Positions 1 through 12,110 of a stretch of DNA of 50,608 nucleotides are shown here, in pieces. Made by a program: the position numbers and the translations under genes. The notes below the pieces were generated by a model. That model was not told the origin of the DNA. It searched no databases and saw only the letters and a program-made list of their open reading frames with translations. Position 1 is the stretch's first letter. Every line of letters starts with the position of its first letter. This DNA is from Prolixibacteraceae bacterium (GTDB lineage Bacteria > Bacteroidota > Bacteroidia > Bacteroidales > Prolixibacteraceae), in NCBI GenBank assembly GCA_016931385.1, contig JAFGEV010000204.1, positions 1 through 50,608 of the forward strand, in the 5' to 3' direction.

Positions 1-3140
<3,140 letters not shown>

Positions 3141-3217
3141 TTAAAACACCTGATACATTGAAAGTCATAAGTCCGTTGGTTATTAAATAACTTTTTATTT
3201 TCACTGATTATTTGCTC

Positions 3218-3670
3218 CTAAAACAATGAAGCTATTTTTTTACAAAGTGATTCAAGAAGCATGACATCCTGATTTGAAAACGGGGCATATGCATGTGAAT
3301 CAATATCGATTTCGGCCACAAAAACATTATCTTTTAAAACAGGCACCACAATTTCCGATTGCACTTCAAGGCTGCACGCGATATAACTCCCTATTTTTGA
3401 TACATCCTGAACAACCATGGTTTTTTTGCTTTCGGCAACCTGTCCACAAACCCCTTTTCCCAAAGGTATCTCAGTATGCTCAGTAGGCTTTCCTTCATAG
3501 GGGCCAAGTTTTAAACAATTACCTGCCTGATCGAACAAATAAAAGCCAACCCAATCGTAATACTGGACTTCTTCTTTTAAGAGTTTGCAAACTTCAAGTA
3601 GAATTTCGTCTCTTTCAGTGAATGAAGCCAAAATATCATCGGCCTTATTAAGAATATTATCCAACAGCAT
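3218..3670 (-). CDS. GAF-domain free methionine-(R)-sulfoxide reductase-like protein
   Basis: A 150-residue single GAF-domain protein of the fRMsr (MsrC/YebR) family, which reduces free methionine-R-sulfoxide in the cytoplasm. Family signatures are WVGFYL (residues 40-45), LGPYEG, IPLGKGVCG with Cys75, and IACSLEVQSEIVVPV with Cys99, followed by the IDIDS strand. Cys75 and Cys99 correspond to Cys94 and the catalytic Cys118 of the E. coli enzyme. The position of E. coli Cys84, just before IPLGKG, is His/Thr here (TEHTEIPLGKG). Cys28 and Cys52 are present elsewhere but are not family positions. The gene follows pyrI after 22 bases on the same strand and is probably its co-transcribed neighbour. 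The fold is certain; activity depends on whether two cysteines are enough. Confidence 0.82.
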   Translation of the reverse strand: MLLDNILNKADDILASFTERDEILLEVCKLLKEEVQYYDWVGFYLFDQAGNCLKLGPYEGKPTEHTEIPLGKGVCGQVAESKKTMVVQDVSKIGSYIACSLEVQSEIVVPVLKDNVFVAEIDIDSHAYAPFSNQDVMLLESLCKKIASLF

Positions 3671-3692
3671 AATCCTTCAAACAATAAAAATA

Positions 3693-4145
3693 TCAAGTAA
3701 TTACAACCTCCTTTTCGTGGGTGATTTTTTCACAGAAATGACATTTCAATTCAATCGGATCTTGATTAACAACTAAAAAACGGGTTTTAACGGGTTCATT
3801 GTTGGTAATGCATTTTGGATTGAAACATTTTACAATGGAAATAATCTCATCGGGAATTTCAACCACCCTTTTTTCAATTACTTCATAATTTTTTATAATA
3901 TTTAATTTTGCGTGTGGTGCAATTAAAGCAATTTTATCAATTTCCTGCCCCTGGAAGAAACGGTTTGCAACTTTTATAATACCCTTTTTGCCAAGATGTT
4001 TGCTATCGAGGTTTGTCCCAAATGTAATCATATCGTTGCTATTGTACAGGCCCAAAATGTTTATAACGTCAAAAAGCCTGTCGGCGGGAATGTGGTCAAT
4101 TACAGTACCATCCTTTATCGCGCTAACTTGCAATGCTTTATCCAT
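3693..4145 (-). CDS. pyrI: Aspartate carbamoyltransferase regulatory subunit
   Basis: A 150-residue PyrI, full length for the family. The N-terminal allosteric domain binds nucleotides (ALQVSAIKDGTVIDHIPA at the start). The C-terminal zinc domain has all four ligands: Cys107 and Cys112 (CFNPKC), Cys135 and Cys138 (CHFC). It assembles with PyrB into the dodecameric enzyme that makes carbamoyl-aspartate, giving ATP/CTP feedback control. It starts 10 bases after the pyrB stop, so the two are translated from one message. Confidence 0.97.
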   Translation of the reverse strand: MDKALQVSAIKDGTVIDHIPADRLFDVINILGLYNSNDMITFGTNLDSKHLGKKGIIKVANRFFQGQEIDKIALIAPHAKLNIIKNYEVIEKRVVEIPDEIISIVKCFNPKCITNNEPVKTRFLVVNQDPIELKCHFCEKITHEKEVVIT

Positions 4146-4155
4146 GTTTATTTTT

Positions 4156-5067
4156 TTAAATTAAACCCATTAAATGAGAAATAATCGCCTGCCGGGTGTA
4201 TACACCGTTTTCAGCCTGTGTAAAATAGTATGCCTTTGGATTTTCATCAACATCGGCATTAATTTCATTAACCCTTGGTAACGGGTGAAGAATTTTCATC
4301 GTTGGTTTCGTGTTATTTAACATTTTATTCCGAAGAATATAGACATTTTTCACCTTTTCGTATTCAATGGGGTCATTAAACCGTTCTTTCTGAACACGGG
4401 TCATGTATATGATATCAGCTTCAGAGATAATACTTGTAAACTCACGATGCTCGAAGAACCGGATGCCTTTTGAAGTTAAAAATCGTTTGTATTCATCGGG
4501 CATGGCCAACTCGGGAGGTGCAACAAAGTTAAAAATCGGGTTGTCGAATTCTGAAAGTGCCATAAGCAGGGAATGTACTGTACGCCCATATTTCAGGTCA
4601 CCAACCATAAAAATGTTGATATCATCGAGCCTTCCCTGTGTTTTAATTATCGAGTACATATCAAGAAGAGTTTGCGTAGGATGCTGGTTAGCGCCGTCTC
4701 CGGCGTTTATTACCGGCACTTTTGAAACTTCGCTTGCATAACGCGCGCTTCCCTCGAGTGGGTGCCTCATCACGATTAAATCGGCGTAATTGCTTACCAT
4801 GCGTATGGTGTCGTGAAGGGTTTCCCCTTTGGTAACACTTGACGATGAAGAATCGCTAAAGCCAATTATTTTTCCACCAAGCCTGTTTATGGCGGTTTCA
4901 AAGCTCAAACGTGTTCGTGTTGAAGGTTCGTAAAAAAGTGTTGCCACTACTTTCCCCTTTAAAAGGTCCTGGTTCGGCTTTTCCTCAAAACCTTTAGCCA
5001 ATTCCATAATCCTCAGATATTCTTCCTTGTCGAAATCTGTAATTGAAATCAAATCTCTTTTTTGCAT
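4156..5067 (-). CDS. pyrB: Aspartate carbamoyltransferase catalytic subunit
   Basis: A 303-residue PyrB that joins carbamoyl phosphate and aspartate in the first committed step of pyrimidine synthesis. The carbamoyl-phosphate loop STRTR is at residues 49-53, HPTQTLLD begins at 129, and the aspartate-domain motif HPLPRVNEI lies near 262. Length is usual for the pyrI-associated class of about 305-310 residues. First gene of a pyrB-pyrI-fRMsr run. The 210-base upstream gap holds a small ORF and a terminator-like hairpin that may make expression depend on pyrimidine supply (see those entries). Confidence 0.98.
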   Translation of the reverse strand: MQKRDLISITDFDKEEYLRIMELAKGFEEKPNQDLLKGKVVATLFYEPSTRTRLSFETAINRLGGKIIGFSDSSSSSVTKGETLHDTIRMVSNYADLIVMRHPLEGSARYASEVSKVPVINAGDGANQHPTQTLLDMYSIIKTQGRLDDINIFMVGDLKYGRTVHSLLMALSEFDNPIFNFVAPPELAMPDEYKRFLTSKGIRFFEHREFTSIISEADIIYMTRVQKERFNDPIEYEKVKNVYILRNKMLNNTKPTMKILHPLPRVNEINADVDENPKAYYFTQAENGVYTRQAIISHLMGLI

Positions 5068-5098
5068 CGAAATCTTTTTATCAAATTCACTTTTTTAA

Positions 5099-5135
5099 TA
5101 AAAAATAAAAAACCAATAGAATAAATCCATTGGTT
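5099..5135 (-). terminator. Terminator or attenuator hairpin in the pyrB leader
   Basis: On the minus strand AACCAAT pairs with ATTGGTT (7 bp, 11-base loop), followed directly by TTTTTTATTTTTTATT. It lies 31 bases upstream of the pyrB start region and about 140 bases after the yigZ stop. It could end yigZ transcription or act as a pyrB attenuator. The stem is AT-rich, so strength is uncertain. Confidence 0.5.
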
Positions 5136-5147
5136 CAAATAGCAATT

Positions 5148-5222
5148 TCATAAATCGGATAAATGGGTTATCGAAACAACACACCCAATATTACCTTTTT
5201 CAATAATTTTTCTGATTTTCAT
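5148..5222 (-). CDS. Possible 24-residue leader peptide of pyrBI
   Basis: A short ORF (MKIRKIIEK... ending in HLSDL, stop TGA) precedes the hairpin at 5099-5135. The stop codon is 12 bases before the hairpin's first arm, so a ribosome finishing this ORF would cover that arm. The organisation is like the E. coli pyrBI leader, where translation of a leader peptide close behind the polymerase prevents termination when UTP is low. A 24-codon ORF can occur by chance in 210 bases and no clear promoter was found, so this is a candidate only. Confidence 0.35.
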   Translation of the reverse strand: MKIRKIIEKGNIGCVVSITHLSDL

Positions 5223-5278
5223 TAAAGCATAAATTTAATAGATTTTGTTAACTAATGCTATACATAAGTATGCTTTTT

Positions 5279-5890
5279 TTATTCTTTTCTATATTTTACA
5301 ATCAGGCCGTCAACTTCATTCAATATTGAAATTGTTTCATTGACCATGGTTAACTTTACCGAAATTAAATACTTGCAATTTATTCCGTAATTTTCTTTTA
5401 AAATGCTTGCATTACAATCCTTAATAATCCTGTTTACAGTATTTTGCAAAGTATAATCAAACTCAAGGGTGTATTTTTCTTCAATTGTCCTTATAACAAT
5501 TTCAGCATTTTGAAGAGCATTTGCTGAAGCTTGTTTATACGCATTTGCCAGGCCACTAACCCCCAATAATGTTCCTCCAAAATAACGGACAACAACCAGC
5601 AATACATCCGACACATTATTACTGCATAACTGGCCGTAAATTTGCCTACCGGCAGTACCTGGTGGCTCACCATCATCGTTCATACGGTAATCTTCGCCAG
5701 ATGGCCCGATTCGGTATGCATAGCAATGATGCCTGGCCGAATGATGCTCTTTTTTTAATGTGGCTATATACTCCTTAACCTCAATCTCACTTCTAACCGG
5801 GTATGCAAAGGAAAAGAATTTGCTTCCTTTTTCCTTGTATAAACCTTCTACCGCTTGTTTAATGGTTTGATATGAATCAACAATTTCCAT
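5279..5890 (-). CDS. YigZ/IMPACT family protein
   Basis: A 203-residue protein of the UPF0029/IMPACT family. The N-terminal domain carries the family signature: KGSKFFSFAYPV, HHSARHHCYAYRIG, NDDGEPPGTAGRQI and VVVRYFGGTLLGVSGL. The C-terminal 70 residues are the DUF1949 ferredoxin-like domain. E. coli YigZ and eukaryotic IMPACT have been linked to translation and stress control, but the bacterial function is not settled. It follows dnaA on the same strand, with a good terminator between them, so it is expressed partly or wholly on its own. Confidence 0.9.
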   Translation of the reverse strand: MEIVDSYQTIKQAVEGLYKEKGSKFFSFAYPVRSEIEVKEYIATLKKEHHSARHHCYAYRIGPSGEDYRMNDDGEPPGTAGRQIYGQLCSNNVSDVLLVVVRYFGGTLLGVSGLANAYKQASANALQNAEIVIRTIEEKYTLEFDYTLQNTVNRIIKDCNASILKENYGINCKYLISVKLTMVNETISILNEVDGLIVKYRKE

Positions 5891-5903
5891 TAAATTGAAT
5901 CAT

Positions 5904-5932
5904 AAAAAAGGCAGATCGTTTGACCTGCCTTT
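5904..5932 (-). terminator. Rho-independent terminator after dnaA
   Basis: On the minus strand AAAGGCAG (10-base loop) CTGCCTTT, followed by a run of T. It sits directly after the dnaA stop and before yigZ. Confidence 0.8.
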
Positions 5933-5935
5933 CAT

Positions 5936-7363
5936 TTATACTTTTAAACGCTTTTCAATTTCTTCAACATCATACCTGAATTGCTTATCGGTGTCGATCA
6001 GGTTATTTACTGTTTTGCAGGCATGAAGCACTGTTGCATGATCTTTATTTCCAATTTGTGATCCGATAGACGCCAATGACGATTTGGTCAACGATTTTGA
6101 AAAGAACATTGCAATTTGTCGGGCCTGCACAACTTCCCTTTTTCTGGTTTTCGACTGCAGGGAGTCAACGGGCATATTAAAATAATCACAAACAATTTTT
6201 TGAATGTAATCGATTGTAATTTCATGCTTGCTTTGTTTAACGATCTTGTTGATCATATCGATAGCAAGCTCAATGGTTATTTCCCGCTTATTAAGCGTTG
6301 ACTGGGCAAGCAGAGAAATCATTGCGCCCTCGAGTTCCCTGACGTTAGTTGAAATATTTTGTGCAATATATTCCAGGACTTTTTCAGGCATTTGAAGGCC
6401 ATCCTTATAGGTTTTTTTCTGAAGAATCTTCAAACGGGTTTCATAATCAGGTGTTTGAAGGTCGGTTGTTAACCCCCACTTGAAACGAGACAATAAACGT
6501 TGTTCAATTCCTTTTATTTCGATGGGTGCCTTATCGGAAGTCAATATCAGTTGCTTCCCAAGCTGATGTAAATGGTTGAAAATATGAAAAAAGGTTTCCT
6601 GGGTTTTTTCTTTCCCGGCAAATTCCTGTACATCGTCTAAAATAAGTACATCAATCATTTGGTAAAAATGCAGGAAATCGTTGCGTGTATTGTTTCGTGT
6701 CGATTCAGTATATTGTGTTTGAAATTTATTTGAGTTTACATATAAAACAACTTTGTCGGGAAACCGCTCTTTCACTTCAATTCCAATTGCCTGAGCAAGA
6801 TGTGTTTTTCCCAAACCACTTTCACCATATATAAAAAGAGGATTAAATGATGTACCTCCCGGATTCTGTGCCACTGCATAACCAGCTGACCTTGCCAATC
6901 GATTGCATTCCCCTTCAATAAAATTATCAAAAGTATTTTCCTTTTTTAATTGTGGGTCGATATGCAGTTTTTGTATACCAGGTATGATAAAGGGGTTTTT
7001 TATTGTTGTGACGTTATTATTGATTAACGCGTTGACTGGTTTGTTGTTTAATTTTGAATTGTTATTTGTAGGATAGTTTACTGTAAGCGAGTCGGATTTA
7101 AACTGGGAATTGCTCATCACAACATTGTACTCAAGCTTTGCATTTACACCAATGACCTTACGTAAGGTTTTTTTCAGAATATCAATATATTGCTCCTCTA
7201 AATATTCATAAAAAAATGGACTGGGCACCTGTATTGTCAACACTTCACTTTCAAATTTAAGTGGCTTAATAGGCTCGAACCATGTCCTAAAACTAACAGG
7301 CTGAATGTTATCTTTAATGATTGACAGACAATCATTCCAAATTTGGTGGTGGCTCTTAAGCAT
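5936..7363 (-). CDS. dnaA: Chromosomal replication initiator protein DnaA
   Basis: A 475-residue DnaA with all four domains. Domain I (1-80) contains the W-x-x-CL helix region; a low-complexity Asn/Lys linker spans about 85-125. The AAA+ domain has Walker A GESGLGKT at 180-187 and Walker B ILDDVQ at 241-246. The C-terminal helix-turn-helix has the DnaA signature KDHATVLHACKTV. It binds DnaA boxes and melts the origin, with ATP as the switch. The start is the only ATG giving a complete domain I. Upstream is an extremely AT-rich 530-base gap; downstream is a strong terminator. Confidence 0.99.
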   Translation of the reverse strand: MLKSHHQIWNDCLSIIKDNIQPVSFRTWFEPIKPLKFESEVLTIQVPSPFFYEYLEEQYIDILKKTLRKVIGVNAKLEYNVVMSNSQFKSDSLTVNYPTNNNSKLNNKPVNALINNNVTTIKNPFIIPGIQKLHIDPQLKKENTFDNFIEGECNRLARSAGYAVAQNPGGTSFNPLFIYGESGLGKTHLAQAIGIEVKERFPDKVVLYVNSNKFQTQYTESTRNNTRNDFLHFYQMIDVLILDDVQEFAGKEKTQETFFHIFNHLHQLGKQLILTSDKAPIEIKGIEQRLLSRFKWGLTTDLQTPDYETRLKILQKKTYKDGLQMPEKVLEYIAQNISTNVRELEGAMISLLAQSTLNKREITIELAIDMINKIVKQSKHEITIDYIQKIVCDYFNMPVDSLQSKTRKREVVQARQIAMFFSKSLTKSSLASIGSQIGNKDHATVLHACKTVNNLIDTDKQFRYDVEEIEKRLKV

Positions 7364-7895
7364 TTTAGGCGTTTAATTTAAATTAGCGTTTCTTAAAAAA
7401 TCTTGAGTCCATAATTACTTGTTATTGCAAAAATGTGAAAAAAATTTCTTAAAAAAAATAGCTTGATCACTTGTTTTTTATTTTTTTTCATAAATGTTTG
7501 TTTTTCAATCATTCAAAAATAAAGATTATATTTTCATTCTTATAATTCTATTTATTAGTCATTTACACAAATTTACGATTATGTTAATAATCATAAGGGG
7601 AAAATATTTAATGAATTAAAATATTGAACATTTTTAATTTGTTTAAAACGCATATTTTTTATGTTTAATGTCAATCATTATTTATTTATTATATCTATTT
7701 ATATATATTTAAATCTATAAATTTTATCCTTTCAGCAACAGCCTGCAACTTATGCTATTTTTAAACTTTCAAGACATTAATCTTTTTTTAATGTTTTTTT
7801 AATTGAAACTTAATTCTTTTTTTTGGTTACAAATAATTATTAAAAACTCATTTTTAATTAAAATATTTTATACGAGTTTCTGATTAATGAGAATG
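7364..7895. other. Extremely AT-rich gap upstream of dnaA
   Basis: More than 500 bases without a gene, with very few G or C residues and long A and T runs. It must contain the dnaA promoter, but no clean TAnnTTTG/TTTG pair is visible. The only DnaA-box-like 9-mer I found is TGTGAAAAA at 7434 (one mismatch to TTATnCACA on the minus strand). The base composition would suit a DNA-unwinding element, but a box cluster is missing, so origin function is not supported. Confidence 0.6.
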
Positions 7896-7926
7896 AAAAA
7901 ATAAATGAATTAAAAAATTCATTTAT
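7896..7926 (-). terminator. AT-rich terminator after the amidase gene
   Basis: A perfect 11-bp inverted repeat, ATAAATGAATT / AATTCATTTAT with a 4-base loop, followed on the minus strand by TTTTT. It lies 47 bases after the amidase stop. The stem has only one G-C pair per arm. Confidence 0.55.
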
Positions 7927-7972
7927 ACATAGCAAATCAATGTTTATATGTTGTAAAAAATAAAAAAAGAAA

Positions 7973-9079
7973 TTACTCGAACTTAACCTTCACCCCATTT
8001 TGAATTTTGATTGGAAAACAATCGCCGAAGAGTTGTTTCGCATTTGGCAAAGATTTAAGAGTACTATCTTTCTCCTGCTCTACATGAATAATGTATTTGT
8101 AGATATCATTCTCTTTTAAATAGCAGACAGGTTTTATGGATTTAAACCTGACATCGTTGAAACCGAATTCTTGTTTTGAGGCAAAAATCTGAATCCCATA
8201 GAATGTACCTTTTATCATGTTTAAATTTGTTTGTGAATCAGGGTTAAAAAAAGGTGTCTTCAATTCCTTGCCATCTCCGTTTGTATATACTGCCAGATTT
8301 TTCTCATCAAAACGAAGTTTGTATTCAGCAAAAGCTTCATAAATTGAGTGTGCCAGGTCGTTTTGCCCTTTAAATGATTTTAAATATTTCAATTCTTCCT
8401 GATTACTTAAAAACCCCAGCTCGACCAGTACGCCTGGCATACTGGTTCTTCGCAAAACCAAAAAGCCTGCCTGCCGTACACCCCTGTCGTGGCGTTTTGC
8501 CTTGTCGGTAAAACTTGTTTGCAATTTTTCGGCGAAAAGCCTGCTTTGCTCCAGAAACTGGTTTTGAAGCATCTCGAACATGATATACGATTCGGCCGAA
8601 GTGGGGTCAAACCCCTCATAACGTGTGGTATAATCTTCCTCTAACAAAATCACAGAATTTTCCATCTTCGCTACTTCAAGGTTTTCTTCGCTACGGTGTT
8701 GACCTAATATATAGGTTTCGGCGCCTCTGACCCTTTCGGTTGAGCAATAATTTACATGAATCGAAATAAAAAGGTCGGCTTTTTCTTTATTGGCAATATC
8801 AGCCCGCTCCGATAAAGGCACGAAAACATCTTTATCGCGCGTAAAAACTACTTTTACATCTGGAAAATTGCGCTTGATTAACTGGCCTGCTTTTAGTGCA
8901 ACCTGTAACACAATATCCTTTTCGTACAATATTCCAATATTGGCACCCGGGTCGATACCTCCATGCCCTGGGTCAATAATCACTGTTTTAAGCGTAAAGT
9001 TTTGTTCCTGACCGTAAAACCTGAAGCAAAAAATCAGTATAAAAATAATAAGCGTAATTAATTTTTTGTCTGTTAACAT
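7973..9079 (-). CDS. N-acetylmuramoyl-L-alanine amidase (Amidase_3) with SPOR-like tail
   Basis: A 368-residue exported zinc amidase that cuts the bond between MurNAc and the stem peptide. It has a signal peptide (residues 1-23) and an Amidase_3 domain at about 32-255. Zinc ligands are His39 (DPGHGG), Glu53 and His108 (SIHVN); the catalytic Glu220 is in VLVELGFLSN. Residues 290-365 (YGIQIFAS...YIIHVEQEKD...) resemble a diverged SPOR peptidoglycan-binding domain, which would direct it to denuded septal glycan. It is divergent to lptD across a 145-base gap. The activity call is secure; the SPOR call is from pattern only. Confidence 0.93.
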   Translation of the reverse strand: MLTDKKLITLIIFILIFCFRFYGQEQNFTLKTVIIDPGHGGIDPGANIGILYEKDIVLQVALKAGQLIKRNFPDVKVVFTRDKDVFVPLSERADIANKEKADLFISIHVNYCSTERVRGAETYILGQHRSEENLEVAKMENSVILLEEDYTTRYEGFDPTSAESYIMFEMLQNQFLEQSRLFAEKLQTSFTDKAKRHDRGVRQAGFLVLRRTSMPGVLVELGFLSNQEELKYLKSFKGQNDLAHSIYEAFAEYKLRFDEKNLAVYTNGDGKELKTPFFNPDSQTNLNMIKGTFYGIQIFASKQEFGFNDVRFKSIKPVCYLKENDIYKYIIHVEQEKDSTLKSLPNAKQLFGDCFPIKIQNGVKVKFE

Positions 9080-9224
9080 TTTTTGACGCAGTTTTTATAA
9101 TAATCAATAGTCGATAAAGTTAATTCTAAACAGCGAAAGGTAACTAGTTATTTTTTTCTGAACAAGCGATCTTTCTTTAAAATAGGGTTCATTCTTACGA
9201 ACGAACCATTTTTTTAATTTATTT

Positions 9225-11966
9225 TTGAGCGACTTTAAAATTTTTAATTTGGCCTACATTCGAAACATACTTATTCTACACCTGTTAATTCATTTATGCA
9301 CAATTGCCTATACTCAAAACGAGGGGCAAGTTCCCCTTGCTATTGACTCAGTAGCCCAAAAAATTATTAGCGACACTACCATATACCCGATCGACTTTCA
9401 ATCAGGAATAGACTCACTTTCAATTCCTGATTCCCTTATGGCTATTAGCGACTCACTGTTGCAGGACAGTATAAAAAGCCAAAAAACATTTATCGATTCA
9501 CCTATCGATTACAATTCTACCGATTCAATGTCTATCTCGATTGAAGACGGAGAGCAGATTGTATACCTTTTTGGAGGGGCAGACATAAAATATGGCAGCA
9601 TTGAATTAACCGCAGAATACATAGCTGTTAATTTTAACAAGCGTGAAATTTTTGCCAGTGGCATAGCCGATTCAACCGGCAAATTAATTGGAAAACCACA
9701 TTTTAAAGAAGGACAGGAAGAATTTGATTGCGAAACCCTCAGATACAATTTTGAATCGGGGAAAGGTTTTGCCGAGAACGTTGTAACCGAGCAGCAGGAT
9801 GGCAAAGTACACAGCGCCAAGGCAAAAATGCTAAGCAAAGATATCTTTTGCATGGCCGACGGGAAATACTCTACCTGTGATGCCGAACACCCTCATTTCT
9901 ATCTGAATATTACAAAAGGAAAAATAGTTGGCAAAAAAGCTATAATTGCCGGCCCTTCGTATTTGGTACTGGAAGATTTCCCTATTTACTTTCCTCTGTT
10001 GCCCTATGGGTATATACCAACATTTAACAAAACTTACAGCTCTGGAATCATCTTACCTAAATACGGTGAAGAAAAAACATGGGGCTTTTACCTTAAAGAC
10101 GGAGGATTTTACTGGGCGGCATCCGATTATTTCGATGTGAGGATAACCGGCGACATTTATTCAAAGGGAACATGGGGCGTGAATGTAAATTCAAGATATA
10201 AGCTCAGGTATAAATTTTCAGGAAGTTTTGGTTTTAATATTAAAAACAATGTAACCGGGGAAAAAGGGATAAACCAGAATGTAAGCAAAAACTTCTCAAT
10301 ACAGTGGAGCCACAGCCAGGACGCCAAAGCAAACCCATCTTTCAAATTTTCAGCAAATGTGAATTTCTCTACCAGCGGTTACGATCAGATGAATGAATAC
10401 GACAACCACGAAAACTACCTTACAAACAGCAAATCGTCGAGCATTTCATTAAGCAAAGACTTCATGGGCACACCATTCAGGATGTCGGCCAACCTCCGTC
10501 ATTCGCAAAATTCAAAAGATTCAACCATTGCCCTTTCACTTCCTGAAATAACTTTTAGCATGCGCACCATTTACCCTTTCAGGAGCAAAAACAGGGTCGG
10601 GAAGAAAAAGTTCTGGGAAGATATTTCGTTTTCATATACCATGAACATGAAGAACACCATAAAAACAAAGGAATCAGAACTCTTTACTACGCCCCTATCG
10701 GAGTGGCAAAATGGCGTTAACCATTCTATTCCAATTACCCTGCCTTCATTCAGGCTGTTTAACCACATTAACTTCACCCCTTCAATAAACTATCGCGAAA
10801 CCTGGTTTTTTGAACACAAAGAAAAATATTGGGTTGACGGATACTTTGTTACCAACAATGAAACAGGGCTGCAAAAATGGGTTTCGGGTCATGTACAGGA
10901 AAACACCATCGACGGATTTAAGCGCAATTACGAATTTTCTGGCGGAGTTGGAGCCAGTACTATCCTCTATGGTCTTTATCAGATGAAAAATCCTAATTCG
11001 AAGATACAGGCAATCAGGCATAAAATGAGCCCGACAATTGGTTTTAACTACCATCCCGATTTTGGTGATCCGGCTTATGGCTTTTATGAATGGGTGCAGG
11101 TCGATTCTTTAGGCAATCTTCAACAATACAATATTTTTGAAGGCGGGGTATACGCTTCAACATCGAGAGGTGAAAGTGGCTCGGTAAGTTTCGGGCTTAA
11201 CAACAATATTGAAATGAAAGTGCTGAACGACAAGGATACAACCTCAACAGAGAAATTCAAAAAAATCCCAATATTCGATAACATCGGGTTCAGCGGGTCA
11301 TACAACCTTGCTGCCGACTCGATGAACCTTTCAACCATCAGCCTGAACGCCCGCACAAAAATTGCAGGAACCGTACTTAACATTAACGGCACCCTTGACC
11401 CATATGCCCTCGACAACAGGGGAAACCGCACAAAGGAATACATGTGGAACCAGGCTACCGGACTTGCCCGGCTTGGACGCATCACCAACCTGGGCACTGG
11501 CTTTGGCTTTAATTTCAGTTCCGATAAAATGAAGAAAAACAGGGAAGAAAAAGAAAAAAAGGCAGGAAAACAAGGTTCAGAAAAAAAAGAGGGCATGTTA
11601 TCGGAAAACCCCTCAGATGAAGAATTACAGTATCAGAAATTCGATATGCCCTGGCGTTTTAGTTTTAATTACAATATAAGCTATACGAATTACAGGGGCG
11701 ACCCAAAAATCAACCAAACCCTTAGCTTTAACGGGGGCATTGATTTTACCGACAAATGGAAAGCAACCTTTTCATCGGGTTTTGACCTTGAGGCCTTTAA
11801 GTTTACCCATACCCAGGTAACGGTAACCCGCAACCTTCATTGCTGGAGCATGTCGTTCGATTTTTCTCCTTTTGGGTTAAGGCCCTATTATTCTTTCAGG
11901 ATAAGCGCAAATGCAAGCATGTTACAAGACCTGATGCTGGAGAAAAAATCATACGATTTTCAATAA
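9225..11966 (+). CDS. lptD: LPS assembly outer-membrane protein LptD (OstA-like)
   Basis: A 913-residue protein of the Bacteroidota LptD type. A hydrophobic export signal ends near AYTQ (about residue 31), followed by an acidic Ser/Asp-rich stretch (40-95). The N-terminal OstA beta-jellyroll spans about 100-240 (FGGADIKYGSIELTAEYIAVNF...). The large C-terminal beta-barrel begins at the FPIYFPLLPYGYIP motif and contains a Lys/Glu-rich insertion near 765-795. It delivers LPS to the outer leaflet. No ATG exists before residue 73, and the signal peptide requires the TTG at 9225 or another non-ATG start in the frame, which is open from 9186. Tandem repeats begin at the stop codon. Confidence 0.9.
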   Translation: MSDFKIFNLAYIRNILILHLLIHLCTIAYTQNEGQVPLAIDSVAQKIISDTTIYPIDFQSGIDSLSIPDSLMAISDSLLQDSIKSQKTFIDSPIDYNSTDSMSISIEDGEQIVYLFGGADIKYGSIELTAEYIAVNFNKREIFASGIADSTGKLIGKPHFKEGQEEFDCETLRYNFESGKGFAENVVTEQQDGKVHSAKAKMLSKDIFCMADGKYSTCDAEHPHFYLNITKGKIVGKKAIIAGPSYLVLEDFPIYFPLLPYGYIPTFNKTYSSGIILPKYGEEKTWGFYLKDGGFYWAASDYFDVRITGDIYSKGTWGVNVNSRYKLRYKFSGSFGFNIKNNVTGEKGINQNVSKNFSIQWSHSQDAKANPSFKFSANVNFSTSGYDQMNEYDNHENYLTNSKSSSISLSKDFMGTPFRMSANLRHSQNSKDSTIALSLPEITFSMRTIYPFRSKNRVGKKKFWEDISFSYTMNMKNTIKTKESELFTTPLSEWQNGVNHSIPITLPSFRLFNHINFTPSINYRETWFFEHKEKYWVDGYFVTNNETGLQKWVSGHVQENTIDGFKRNYEFSGGVGASTILYGLYQMKNPNSKIQAIRHKMSPTIGFNYHPDFGDPAYGFYEWVQVDSLGNLQQYNIFEGGVYASTSRGESGSVSFGLNNNIEMKVLNDKDTTSTEKFKKIPIFDNIGFSGSYNLAADSMNLSTISLNARTKIAGTVLNINGTLDPYALDNRGNRTKEYMWNQATGLARLGRITNLGTGFGFNFSSDKMKKNREEKEKKAGKQGSEKKEGMLSENPSDEELQYQKFDMPWRFSFNYNISYTNYRGDPKINQTLSFNGGIDFTDKWKATFSSGFDLEAFKFTHTQVTVTRNLHCWSMSFDFSPFGLRPYYSFRISANASMLQDLMLEKKSYDFQ

Positions 11967-12079
11967 ACAGGCAGAAGGCATAAGATAAACAGGCAGAAGG
12001 CAGAAGATAAAGAGGCAGAAGGCAGAAGATAAAGAGGCAGTAGATAAGACCATTCGTCAGTAGTCAGTAGTCAGTAGTC
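11965..12079. repeat. Tandem repeats between lptD and ridA (22-nt and 7-nt units)
   Basis: Three near-identical 22-base units built from AGGCAGA, AGGCAGA and an 8-base AGATAAAs block, plus a fourth partial unit. These are followed by three copies of GTCAGTA. The repeats start within the lptD stop and end 30 bases before ridA. They belong to the 7-nt repeat set described in the findings. Confidence 0.85.
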
Positions 12080-12110
12080 TTCAGGCGAGGACAGTCAATT
12101 GTCAGTAACA

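Noticed and set aside
7364-7895. Replication origin beside dnaA
   Set aside because: Only one degenerate DnaA box was found; base composition alone is not enough.
11120-11596. 158-residue minus-strand ORF
   Set aside because: Antisense shadow of lptD with no family features.
12099-12110. Upstream TTG start of ridA
   Set aside because: Adds residues foreign to RidA and overlaps repeat-derived sequence; the ATGs at 12111 and 12120 are better.
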